Positions 8,117-15,231 of a stretch of DNA of 25,762 bases are shown in pieces (position 1 is the first letter of the stretch; every line of letters starts with the position of its first letter). Below the pieces are notes generated by a model. That model was not told where the DNA came from. It saw only the letters and a list, made by a program, of their open reading frames with translations, and made no database searches. The stretch is from NCBI RefSeq assembly GCF_934643405.1, contig NZ_CAKUCL010000085.1, forward strand, positions 1 to 25,762. Direction: 5' to 3'. Both the position numbers and the translations under genes were made by a program. This DNA comes from an uncultured Actinoplanes sp. GTDB taxonomy: Bacteria > Actinomycetota > Actinomycetes > Mycobacteriales > Micromonosporaceae.

Positions 8117-8476
8117 GTGATCGATTTCTGCATTCGCGACCCAGCGGCCCTGGGCGAGGTCCTGGGCGTTCTGGACAAGTTCGGCCGGCGGTGGACCGGC
8201 GAGATCTTGGTGGCCGGCATGCAGGGCGCCCGGCGGTTCCCGGAGTACCGCCGCGCGGTCGACGGCATCTCCGACCGGATGCTGACCGTGCGCCTGCGTG
8301 AGCTCGAGGAGCTCGGCCTGCTGTCCCGCACCGTGGTGCCGACCTGACCGGTGCAGGTCTTCTACGCCCCCACCGACCACGGCGTCACCCTGGTGCGCGC
8401 CATGCGGCCGCTGCCGGCCTGTGGCGAGCAACGCATGACGAAGGCGGGGCCGACCGTGGTCGACCCCGCCGCTTGA
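8117..8476 (+). pseudogene. HxlR-type transcriptional regulator with an in-frame TGA
   Basis: From the GTG at 8117 (GAGG upstream; a TTG at 8081 is an alternative) the frame encodes a HxlR winged helix: FGRRWTGEIL, GARRFPEYRRAVDGISDRML, LRELEELGLLSRTVVPT. It then meets TGA at 8345-8347. The same frame continues as PVQVFYAPTDHGVTLVRAMR, which is the normal wing and last helix of the family. One sense codon has therefore been replaced by a stop, as a CGA-to-TGA change would do, and there is no frameshift. The product is either truncated after the recognition helix or completed by readthrough; UGA followed by C is a leaky context. It is divergent from the LLM/FMN-reductase pair it presumably controlled. 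Confidence 0.75.
8443..8470. terminator. bidirectional terminator hairpin
   Basis: GGCGGGG (8443-8449) pairs with CCCCGCC (8464-8470), and the inner CGACC/GGTCG arms flank a GT loop. It lies between the convergent HxlR remnant and MFS remnant and overlaps the last codons of the former, so it can serve both directions. Confidence 0.7.
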
Positions 8477-8492
8477 GCCCTTCGAACGCGGG

Positions 8493-9122
8493 TCAGTCGC
8501 CGAGCGCCGGCTCGAGGCCGACCACCGGGACCTGCTCAGCCTGCGGCTCGGCGGTGTGCCGGCCGTCCGAGGAGCGCAGCCCGATGATCGCGGCCAGCGC
8601 CGATGCCACCAGGACCGCCGCACCGATCATCAAACCGCGGTCGAAGCCCTTCGCCAGGGCCAGGTTCGGCGCCACGTGGTCGATGAGCAGGTTGCTGGTG
8701 TACGAGGCGGCGACCGAGCTGATCGCGGCCGGGCCGATCGCGCTGCCCAGCTGCTGCGAGGTGTTGATGAGGCCCGCTCTCCTCGGGCTCACGCCCACCG
8801 ACGCGACCAGGAAGAGCGCCGCCCACGCGAAGCCCGCGCCGACCGCGGTCAGCAGCATGCCGGGCAGGATGCCGGTCGCGTACGAGCTGTCGCCGTCCAG
8901 GAAGCCGAGCGCGAACAGGCCGGCCGCCACGATCAGCAGACCCGTCGAGAGAGCCGGCTTCGGGCCCTTCTTGGCGATGATCTTCTGCGCCACGGTGCCG
9001 GCCCCCGCCATCGCCACCGGCCAGGGCAGGTACGCCAGGCCGATCTCGATCGGGCTGTAGCCCTTGACCTGGGCCAGGTACAGCGTCGGGAAGAACATCA
9101 TGAGGAAGACGCCGCCGGTCAT
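8493..9122 (-). pseudogene. 5'-truncated MFS (DHA2-type) drug exporter remnant
   Basis: The 209-residue frame encodes the C-terminal half of a 14-helix drug:proton antiporter (FFPTLYLAQVKGYSPIEIG; GLINTSQQLGSAIGPAAISS). Full members have about 450-500 residues. Similarity seems to run a few codons upstream of the ATG at 9122 (NRPPGTFL), then a TGA appears in frame at about 9183 and the universal stress gene follows, so the first seven or so helices are missing. A hairpin at 9137-9160 sits at the break. It was probably the exporter partner of the neighbouring HxlR regulator. A half-transporter is not expected to function. Confidence 0.8.
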
Positions 9123-9136
9123 CAGGAATGTTCCGG

Positions 9137-9160
9137 GCGGCCGGTTCGCCCACCGGCCGC
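9137..9160 (-). terminator. hairpin between universal stress gene and MFS remnant
   Basis: GCGGCCGGT (9137-9145) pairs perfectly with ACCGGCCGC (9152-9160) around a 6-base loop. It lies 65 bp past the universal stress stop codon. No U-run follows, so it is a candidate terminator only; it also marks the truncation point of the MFS gene. Confidence 0.45.
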
Positions 9161-9224
9161 GCCCATCCAGGGTTGGCGATCATGGCGCTTTTACTTTTCG
9201 CGGGTTTTCGTTGAGCGACAGCCC

Positions 9225-9974
9225 TCACGCCCGCGCGATCAGGACCGGGCAGTCGGCCTCGTCGAGCAGTCGCGAGCCCACGGCGCCCAGCATGACGCCC
9301 TGGTAGCCGTGCCGCCGCGGGGACACCACCACGAGCTGCGCCTCCCGCGAGCGCTGCACCAGGATCTTGTCGGCGCGCCCGGTGACGACCTCGCTCTGCG
9401 CCTCGACGCCCGGGTACTTCCCGCGCCAGGCGTCGAGACCGAATTGGTGCGCGTTGCCGTTGCCGGTGTGCGCGGTGACCGCGACGACCGGCGCGCCGCG
9501 CAGCGCCGCCTCCTCGAACGCGCGGCCCAGCACGGCGGTCTCCGGCTCGTCGTCGACCCCGGCCACCACCGGCCCGGTCTCCGCGTCCGAGCGGCCGCGG
9601 ACCACGGTCACGCAGCACTGCGCCTGAAGGGCCACCTGGCTGCTCACCGAGCCGGACGGCAGCCCCGGGAAACGACCGGTGCGCTTGTCGCCGAGCACGA
9701 GCATGGCGGCTTCCTCGGCGGCGTGCAGCAGAATCGGCACCGCGTACCCGTGCAGGGCCAGGCACCGCATCTCCACATCGGGCGCGGCCGACCGGGCGTG
9801 GGCGATCGCGTCGTGCACCACCGCGGCCGCGTCGCCGCCCTCGGGCTGGCGGTGGTAGGCGGTGAGAACACGCAGTTCGGCCTTCCGCCGGCGCGCTTCC
9901 GCGGCGGCCCAGCGGACCGCCGCGACCGAGCCGGGTGAGCCGTCGGCTCCGACCACGATCCGGGTCTTGTTCAT
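9225..9974 (-). CDS. universal stress protein with two UspA domains
   Basis: This 249-residue protein consists of two tandem Usp folds, about residues 1-140 and 145-249. The first opens with RIVVGADGSPGSVAAVRWA and carries the ATP-loop pattern G-x2-G-x9-G-S (GDKRTGRFPGLPSGSVS). The second carries the variant SPRRHGYQGVMLGAVGS, whose nucleotide binding is less certain. The ATG at 9974 is preceded by GAGGAGGCGGAG, an excellent ribosome site, which rules out the longer frame starting at 9998. Such proteins bind ATP and act in dormancy, hypoxia or general stress. The gene is single and divergent from the FAD monooxygenase. Confidence 0.9.
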   Translation of the reverse strand: MNKTRIVVGADGSPGSVAAVRWAAAEARRRKAELRVLTAYHRQPEGGDAAAVVHDAIAHARSAAPDVEMRCLALHGYAVPILLHAAEEAAMLVLGDKRTGRFPGLPSGSVSSQVALQAQCCVTVVRGRSDAETGPVVAGVDDEPETAVLGRAFEEAALRGAPVVAVTAHTGNGNAHQFGLDAWRGKYPGVEAQSEVVTGRADKILVQRSREAQLVVVSPRRHGYQGVMLGAVGSRLLDEADCPVLIARA

Positions 9975-10062
9975 CTCCGCCTCCTCGGACGGGCGCATGG
10001 GCGCGACACTTCAAATGTCTTCCTCACGATGGCCGATGACAAGGCTGATTACCGTCGAGGTG

Positions 10063-11307
10063 GTGAGGGATCTGCGGGTGGCGGTGGCGGGCGCCGGCCT
10101 GGGCGGGCTGTGCCTCGCCCAAGGCCTGGTCAAGGCGGGTTTCGACGTACGGGTCTACGAGCGCGACGCCGCCGTGGACATCCGCCGGCAGGGGTATCGG
10201 CTGCATGTGGACAGCCGCGCGGCCCGAGCCCTCGAGGCGTGCCTGCCGCCGCCGCTGCACGACCTGGTCCTCGCCACCACGGGCCGGCCGACCCACCGGG
10301 TCACCGTTCTTTCCCACCGCTTGCGGGTACGGCGTGAGCTGCCCGGCGATCCCGCGGCGTTCAGCACGTCGGTCGATCGAGGGGTGCTCCGCGAGATCCT
10401 GGCGGCCGGCCTGGAGGATCGCATCAGCTACGGCCACGAGCTGATCGGCTTCGACCAGGACCCGCTCGGCGTGACGCTGGCACTGAGCGCGTCCCACCGG
10501 CCACCGCCCGCCGCCCGCACCGCGCCCCGATCATCGCGCCGGCCGCCATCTCCCCCGCCCCAGGAACCAGCCTCCCGCGCATCGCCGGTAGCGCCCGGTC
10601 AACTGCCGCCTTCCTCACCAGATCAGGCATTTCACGATATGTATGTCGTGGACGCCGACGTCTTGGTCGGGGCCGACGGCGTCGGCTCGGCCGTGCGCGG
10701 GTCGCTGCTTCCCGCGGCGCGCCTGATCGACACCGGCGATCGGATCATCTACGGGCGCACGGCCCTCGACGACGAGACCCGGCGGCTTCTGCCGCCCGCG
10801 CTGTATGACGGCTTCGCGGCGATCGCGGGACGGCGGGTCGGCGTCGCGGCCGGTCTCGTCGAGTTCCGCACGCCGCCGCCGGAAGCGGGCGCCCGGATCG
10901 GCGTGCGGCTCAGCCCGGCCCACGACTATCTGATGTGGGCGGTCTCCGCCCGGCGGAACCGGTTCCCGGCGTCCGACGAGTCGATGACCGCAATGGACGC
11001 CGCGTCGCTGCACGCGGCCGCCAGCACGATGATCCGCCGCTGGCACCCGGACCTGCGAGCCTTGATCGGCCGCGCCGAGATCGACCGCACCTTCTTCGTC
11101 CGGGTGCGCGTCACCGGCCCGGTCCCCGCCTGGACGCCGAGCCGGGTGACGCTGCTCGGCGACGCCGTCCACGCGATGAGCCCGGCACGCGGCTCGGGCG
11201 CGAACCTGGCCCTGCGCGACGCGGCGACCCTGTGCGCGGCGCTGACCGCGGCGGACGACATCGTCGCCGCGATCGGCGAGTACGAGAAGGCCCTGCCCCG
11301 CGCTTGA
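10063..11307 (+). CDS. FAD-dependent monooxygenase with a proline-rich insert and short C-terminus
   Basis: This is a PHBH-fold flavoprotein hydroxylase of 414 residues. It shows the Rossmann motif VAVAGAGLGGLCLAQGL (residues 6-22), the DG segment ADVLVGADGVGSAVR (198-212) and the GD segment LLGDAVHAMSPARGSGANLA (364-383). Between residues about 143 and 190, where relatives have a short turn, lies a low-complexity stretch rich in Pro, Ser and Arg. The protein stops soon after the final FAD motif (YEKALPRA), whereas relatives usually run further. Insert and truncation together suggest decay or an odd variant. The start is uncertain: GTG 10063 gives the canonical beginning, but ATG 10036 and GTG 10060 are in frame and none has a clear ribosome site. 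The substrate is unknown. Confidence 0.75.
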   Translation: MRDLRVAVAGAGLGGLCLAQGLVKAGFDVRVYERDAAVDIRRQGYRLHVDSRAARALEACLPPPLHDLVLATTGRPTHRVTVLSHRLRVRRELPGDPAAFSTSVDRGVLREILAAGLEDRISYGHELIGFDQDPLGVTLALSASHRPPPAARTAPRSSRRPPSPPPQEPASRASPVAPGQLPPSSPDQAFHDMYVVDADVLVGADGVGSAVRGSLLPAARLIDTGDRIIYGRTALDDETRRLLPPALYDGFAAIAGRRVGVAAGLVEFRTPPPEAGARIGVRLSPAHDYLMWAVSARRNRFPASDESMTAMDAASLHAAASTMIRRWHPDLRALIGRAEIDRTFFVRVRVTGPVPAWTPSRVTLLGDAVHAMSPARGSGANLALRDAATLCAALTAADDIVAAIGEYEKALPRA

Positions 11308-11444
11308 GGTGGTGCGCCGGCCCGGCCCGTCGCGGCGCCTCCCGGTCCCTGCCCCCGCGACGAGCGGCACCCGGGGCCGTGATTGATGCTCGTCACGCTT
11401 GCCTTCCAACCGGCTCTACCAGGCCAAACGCGGCGTACGGTGAG

Positions 11445-11915
11445 ATGATGACCGACAGTCGTCCGCCTTTTCCGCCGTACGACCTCGAGAGTGCGCGGGT
11501 CAAGGTTCAGGCCGCCGAGGACGCGTGGAACACGCGCGATCCGCACAAGGTCTCCCTGGCCTACACCGAGGACTCGGTATGGCGTAACCGCGACCTGTTC
11601 CTGACCGGCCGCGACGAGATCGTCGAGTTCCTGACCGCGAAGTGGAAGCGCGAGCAGGATTACGTACTCCGCAAGAACCTCTGGGCGTTCCACGAGAACC
11701 GGATCGCCGTGCGCTTCCAGTACGAGTGGCACGACGACGAGGGGCGGTGGTGGCGCAGCTACGGCAACGAACTCTGGGAGTTCGACGAGCGTGGCCTGAT
11801 GCGCCGCCGCGAGGCCAGCATCAACGACGTCGCCATCGACGAATCCGAGCGGCGGTTGTTCGGCCCGCGCCCCGACGACGAGCGGACACCGCCGGTGGAA
11901 ATTCCGCTGCGGTAA
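11445..11915 (+). CDS. DUF1348 / SnoaL-like (NTF2-fold) protein
   Basis: This 156-residue protein is recognisable as DUF1348 from segments such as AYTEDSVWRNRDLFLTGR, VRFQYEWHDDEGRWWRSYGN and REASINDVAIDESERR. The family has a cone-shaped NTF2-like fold and no agreed function; a small-molecule binding or lyase role is often guessed. The start is an ATGATG pair at 11445/11448 preceded by GGTGAG, which is very close. It stands alone on the plus strand. Its last 95 bp are overlapped by the convergent DUF4126 reading frame. Confidence 0.85.
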   Translation: MMTDSRPPFPPYDLESARVKVQAAEDAWNTRDPHKVSLAYTEDSVWRNRDLFLTGRDEIVEFLTAKWKREQDYVLRKNLWAFHENRIAVRFQYEWHDDEGRWWRSYGNELWEFDERGLMRRREASINDVAIDESERRLFGPRPDDERTPPVEIPLR

Positions 11916-12300
11916 GCGCCAGCCCGATGGTCGCCGCGTCCTCGGCCAGCGCCGCCCCGGCCCCCGGCCGGTAACTGCGCCAGGTCGACCCGGCGTAGCT
12001 TCCGGCCAGCGCGGCCACGCCCGCGACGAGGGCCGGGACGGCCACCGGGGTGTTGCGGCTGCGCGCGCACAGGACGCCGGCCACCGCGCCGAGCACGAAC
12101 CGGCCGCCGAGCGGCGCCGGCTGCAGGCGGCTGGGCGTGCTGGGTAGCTTGTCCACGACCAGCTCACCGGCCGCGGCGGCCGCGGCGACGGCGGTGATCC
12201 AGTCACGCCGGCGCAGCGCCAGCACCGCGAGCGGGGTCAGGCTGCGGCCGCCGGCCGCGAATCCGAGCGCGGCGGCCCGGGCAAGAATGCTGTCCACCAT
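11821..12300 (-). CDS. DUF4126-like membrane protein
   Basis: The 159-residue hydrophobic protein contains DUF4126-like segments: GGRSLTPLAVLALRRRDW, GELVVDKLPSTPSRLQPAPL, GGRFVLGAVAGVLCAR and ALAGSYAGSTWRSYR. It has about four membrane segments and no known function. The ATG at 12300 was chosen; a start at 12330 is also in frame. The last 30 or so residues (Arg-rich, after LALTAAEF) are read antisense to the end of the DUF1348 gene and do not look like family sequence. The original stop may have been lost. It lies downstream of, and on the same strand as, the copper ATPase. Confidence 0.7.
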   Translation of the reverse strand: MVDSILARAAALGFAAGGRSLTPLAVLALRRRDWITAVAAAAAAGELVVDKLPSTPSRLQPAPLGGRFVLGAVAGVLCARSRNTPVAVPALVAGVAALAGSYAGSTWRSYRPGAGAALAEDAATIGLALTAAEFPPAVSARRRGAGRTTAARIRRWRRR

Positions 12301-12370
12301 GAGGTCCAGCTTCCCGCATCCGCGCCGCAAAAGCCCACGTCAATCGCCAGGTTCTTGCGGCGGTGGCGCG

Positions 12371-12385
12371 GCGCCGGACCGGCGC
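12371..12385 (-). terminator. small GC hairpin after the copper ATPase
   Basis: GCGCCGG and CCGGCGC form a perfect inverted repeat, effectively a 6-bp stem with a GAC loop, 8 bp beyond the ATPase stop. There is no U-run. It is a candidate only. Confidence 0.35.
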
Positions 12386-12392
12386 GACGGCG

Positions 12393-14744
12393 TCACCGGT
12401 CCGGAGTCAGGTGCAGGCGGCGCAGCAACTGGGCGTTCAGGGCGACCACGATCGTCGATCCGCTCATGAGGATCGCGCCGACCGCCGGGCTGAGCGTGAG
12501 ACCCGTCCAGGCCAGCACGCCGGCCGCCAGCGGGATCGCCACCACGTTGTAGCCGGCCGCCCAGGCCAGATTCTGGATCATCTTCCGGTACGAGGCGCGG
12601 GACAGACGGATCACGCCGGTGACGCCGCGCGGGTCGGACGAGGCCAGAACCACCCCGGCCGACTCGATCGCCACGTCGGTGCCGGCGCCGATCGCCAGGC
12701 CCACGTCGGCCCGGGCCAGCGCGGGCGCGTCGTTCACGCCGTCGCCGACCATGGCCACGGTCAGGCCGCGCTTCTGCAGGGCCGCGACCGTACGGTCCTT
12801 GTCGGCCGGCAGCACCTCCGCGTACACCTCGTCCACGCCGGGCCGGAAACCCAGGTCGGCGGCGACCGCGTCGGCGACCGCGCGCGAGTCCCCGGTGATC
12901 ATCACCAGCTTCGTGACGCCCTGGCCCCGCAACTCTTCGATCGCCTCGCGCGCCTCCGGCCGTACCTCGTCCTCCAGAGCGAAAGCGGCGACCACCTGCG
13001 CCGTACCGGAAAGCTCGACGAGATGCAGGACCGAGGCGCCCCGGCCGGACCACTCGCGAGCCGGCGCCGCCAGGTCCTCGGGCAGCGTCGCGTCGAGCTC
13101 GCGCAGCAGGGCCGGCCCGCCGACCGCATAGGTACGGCCGTCGACGACCGCCTGCACGCCGCGCCCGGTCAGGGACCGGAAGCCGGTTGCCGTGTACCTG
13201 CCGGAGGCCGCCGCCACCAAGGCCTTCGCCAGCGGGTGCTCGCTGTCCGCCTCGACCGCCGCGGCGATGGCGAGCACCTCGTCCTCGGGGTGACCGCCGC
13301 TCGTCGCGACGGCGGTGAGGGTGTGTGCGCCCTTGGTCAGCGTGCCCGTCTTGTCGAACAGCACCGCGTCGACGGTGCGCATCCGCTCCAGCGCCAGCCG
13401 GTCCTTGACCAGGATGCCGGCGTGGGCGGCGAGCGCGGTGGACAGGGCGATCACCAGCGGGATGGCGAGGCCGAGGGCGTGCGGGCAGGCGATGACCAGG
13501 ACCGTCACCGTACGGACGACCGCCTGGTCCAGGTCACCCAAGGCCCACCAGGCGACGAAGGTGAGCAGGCCCGCTCCCGCCGCGATGAAGAACAGCCAGG
13601 CGGCGAACCGGTCGGCCAGCACCTGAGCCCGCCCGCCGGCCGCCTGCGCCGCGGCGACGAGACGCCCGATGCCGGCGAGCGCGGTGTCGTCACCGACCGC
13701 GTCGACCTGGACCCGGATGGCCGAGTCGGTGGCCACGGTGCCCGCCACGACCCGGTCCCCCACCTGCCGGGCGACCGGCCGCGACTCGCCGGTGATCATC
13801 GACTCGTCCATCTCCGCGGCGCCGTCGACGACCCGCCCGTCGGCCGGCACCCGGCCACCGGAACGGACCAGGACGCGGTCGCCGACGCTGAGGGCCGCGG
13901 ACGGTACGCGTTCGGTGGCGCCGTCCGCGGTGAGGCGTTCCGCCTCGTCGGGCAGCAGGGCGGCGAGCGCGGTGAGGGCGCCCTGGGCCTGGCCGATCGC
14001 CTTCATCTCCTGCCAGTGGCCGAGCAGCATGACGGTGACCAGGGCGGCGAGTTCCCACCAGAAGTCCAGGTCGAACGCGCCGAAGCTGGTCAGCACGGAC
14101 GCGACGTAGGCGACGGTGATCGCCATCGAGATGAGCAGCATCATGCCGGGCGCGCGGTCCCGGACCTCACTGACGGCGCCGGCCAGGAAGGGCAGCCCGC
14201 CGTAGAGGAAGACGGCGGTGCCGAGGACGGGCCCGACGAGCGAGATCCCGGCGAAGTCGAGCCGGTACCCGAACCACTCCATGACCATGTCGCTGCAGAC
14301 CACGATCGGAACCGTGAGCAGAAGGCTGAGCCAGAACTTACGGCGAAAAACCGCCGGGTCGTGCCCGGCGTGCTTGTCATGCCCTTGATGCCCACCGTGC
14401 CCGGCGGCCCCGTGCCCGGCGGCCCCGTGCCCGGCGGCCCCGTGCCCGGCGGCCCCGTGCCCGGCCATCGCATGCCCGCTCGTCACATGCTCAGCCATCG
14501 CATGCCCGGATGGTCCTTGCCCGGCCATCGCATGCCCGGCCTTCCCGTGCCCGGCCGTCGCACGCCCCGCTGTCCCGACCACGGTCTCCTGCTCGGCCGC
14601 CGCATGGCCGCCCTTCCCGTGCCGGGCGTCGAGGCCGGCGGAGGCGGGCTGGTGGTGATCCCGGCTCTCGCTGTCCGGTGCCGAAGATCGACGCGGCGAA
14701 TCGGTTCCGTTTGCCACACCGCCGTGGCCGATGCTGTCTCCCAT
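12393..14744 (-). CDS. copB: copper-translocating P-type ATPase, CopB-like, with His-rich N-terminus
   Basis: The product is a 783-residue P1B-type ATPase. Motifs are the actuator loop TGES (318-321), the transport-site CPH (420-422), the phosphorylated Asp464 in DKTGT, the HP dipeptide (503-504), TGDS (617-620) and GDGVNDAP (667-674). CPH instead of CPC, plus NVVAIP in the next-to-last helix and MSGST in the last, marks the P1B-3/CopB group, which exports copper (Cu2+ and Cu+ have both been reported). There is no ferredoxin-like metal domain. Residues 1-128 instead hold 19 histidines, mostly in GHxxA pentads, which should collect copper. The ATG at 14744 follows AGGAGGTGG. A CsoR-like operator inside the promoter predicts copper-induced expression. 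Confidence 0.93.
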   Translation of the reverse strand: MGDSIGHGGVANGTDSPRRSSAPDSESRDHHQPASAGLDARHGKGGHAAAEQETVVGTAGRATAGHGKAGHAMAGQGPSGHAMAEHVTSGHAMAGHGAAGHGAAGHGAAGHGAAGHGGHQGHDKHAGHDPAVFRRKFWLSLLLTVPIVVCSDMVMEWFGYRLDFAGISLVGPVLGTAVFLYGGLPFLAGAVSEVRDRAPGMMLLISMAITVAYVASVLTSFGAFDLDFWWELAALVTVMLLGHWQEMKAIGQAQGALTALAALLPDEAERLTADGATERVPSAALSVGDRVLVRSGGRVPADGRVVDGAAEMDESMITGESRPVARQVGDRVVAGTVATDSAIRVQVDAVGDDTALAGIGRLVAAAQAAGGRAQVLADRFAAWLFFIAAGAGLLTFVAWWALGDLDQAVVRTVTVLVIACPHALGLAIPLVIALSTALAAHAGILVKDRLALERMRTVDAVLFDKTGTLTKGAHTLTAVATSGGHPEDEVLAIAAAVEADSEHPLAKALVAAASGRYTATGFRSLTGRGVQAVVDGRTYAVGGPALLRELDATLPEDLAAPAREWSGRGASVLHLVELSGTAQVVAAFALEDEVRPEAREAIEELRGQGVTKLVMITGDSRAVADAVAADLGFRPGVDEVYAEVLPADKDRTVAALQKRGLTVAMVGDGVNDAPALARADVGLAIGAGTDVAIESAGVVLASSDPRGVTGVIRLSRASYRKMIQNLAWAAGYNVVAIPLAAGVLAWTGLTLSPAVGAILMSGSTIVVALNAQLLRRLHLTPDR
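14397..14467. repeat. 15-bp tandem repeat coding for GHGAA pentads
   Basis: Four exact copies of GTGCCCGGCGGCCCC at 14397-14456, plus a partial fifth, encode the densest part of the ATPase histidine tail. Degenerate copies continue to about 14545. The 15-bp unit keeps the frame, so copy-number slippage would change histidine number without breaking the gene. Confidence 0.85.
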
Positions 14745-14766
14745 CCGAACCACCTCCTCCGGGCAA

Positions 14767-14794
14767 GTTATACCCCCCGGGGGTACCCGAGCAA
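14767..14794 (-). promoter_or_regulatory. promoter of the copper ATPase with CsoR-like operator
   Basis: TACCCCCCGGGGGTA (14771-14785) is a perfect palindrome around one central C and matches the G/C-tract operators bound by CsoR-family copper sensors. On the minus strand, TTGCTC (14794-14789) and TATAAC (14772-14767) form -35 and -10 boxes 16 bp apart. The operator fills the spacer and overlaps the -10. A bound repressor would block RNA polymerase until copper releases it. No csoR gene is in the window. Confidence 0.8.
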
Positions 14795-14795
14795 G

Positions 14796-15072
14796 GGGTG
14801 CCGGCAGGGTTTGACTCGCGACGGGCGTCACATTGACGGTGGGCCTGCTCCCCCATTGGCCGGCTCAGCCGCGCATCCCGGGGCGACATATCCGATATGC
14901 GCACTCAGTGGTCGGATGGTGAGAGGTGCAGAGAGGCGGAAGTGAGACAGGCGGAGGACAGCGAGTCAAGGGAGAAGAACGCGCCGGTGAACGCGGCCAA
15001 GACGAGCTAGGTCCAGGACGGCCATCGCCGGCGCAGGAGAGGCAGCCGCGCAAGTCGCAGGCGACCGGGGGC
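14796..15072. other. intergenic stretch, no supported gene
   Basis: Open frames here have no recognisable product. The one structured element is CATATCCGATATG (14887-14899), a perfect inverted repeat around a central C in an otherwise GC-rich stretch. It resembles operators of small dimeric regulators but lies about 150 bp behind the ATPase start and far from any supported plus-strand gene. An unannotated RNA gene or promoter is possible but not shown. Confidence 0.4.
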
Positions 15073-15217
15073 GCAAGACCGCAAGAGCGCAAGAGCGCAA
15101 GACCGCAAGACCGCAAGACCGCAAGAGCGCAAGACCGCAAGACCGCAAGAGCGCAAGACCGCAAGAGCGCAAGACCGCAGATCAGCAAGAGCGCAGACCA
15201 GGCAAGAGCGCAGGGCA
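15073..15217. repeat. 8-bp minisatellite GCAAGA(C/G)C
   Basis: Thirteen contiguous 8-bp units run from 15073 to 15176, each GCAAGACC or GCAAGAGC in irregular alternation. Degenerate units follow to about 15217. The array ends 15 bp before the stop codon of the chromate transporter. The period is not a multiple of 3 and no likely gene spans it, so it is noncoding. The only variation in the core is one C/G position per unit. Confidence 0.93.
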
Positions 15218-15231
15218 GCGCCGGGCAGGCG

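Noticed and set aside
8536..10014. 492-codon minus-strand frame across the MFS and universal stress region
   Set aside because: Out of frame with both recognised genes; arginine-rich and without domain features.
12363..14945. 860-codon plus-strand frame opposite the copper ATPase
   Set aside because: Shadow frame; the minus strand has every P-type ATPase motif, a ribosome site and a promoter.
15073..15217. CRISPR array
   Set aside because: Units are contiguous 8-mers with no unique spacers and no cas genes nearby.
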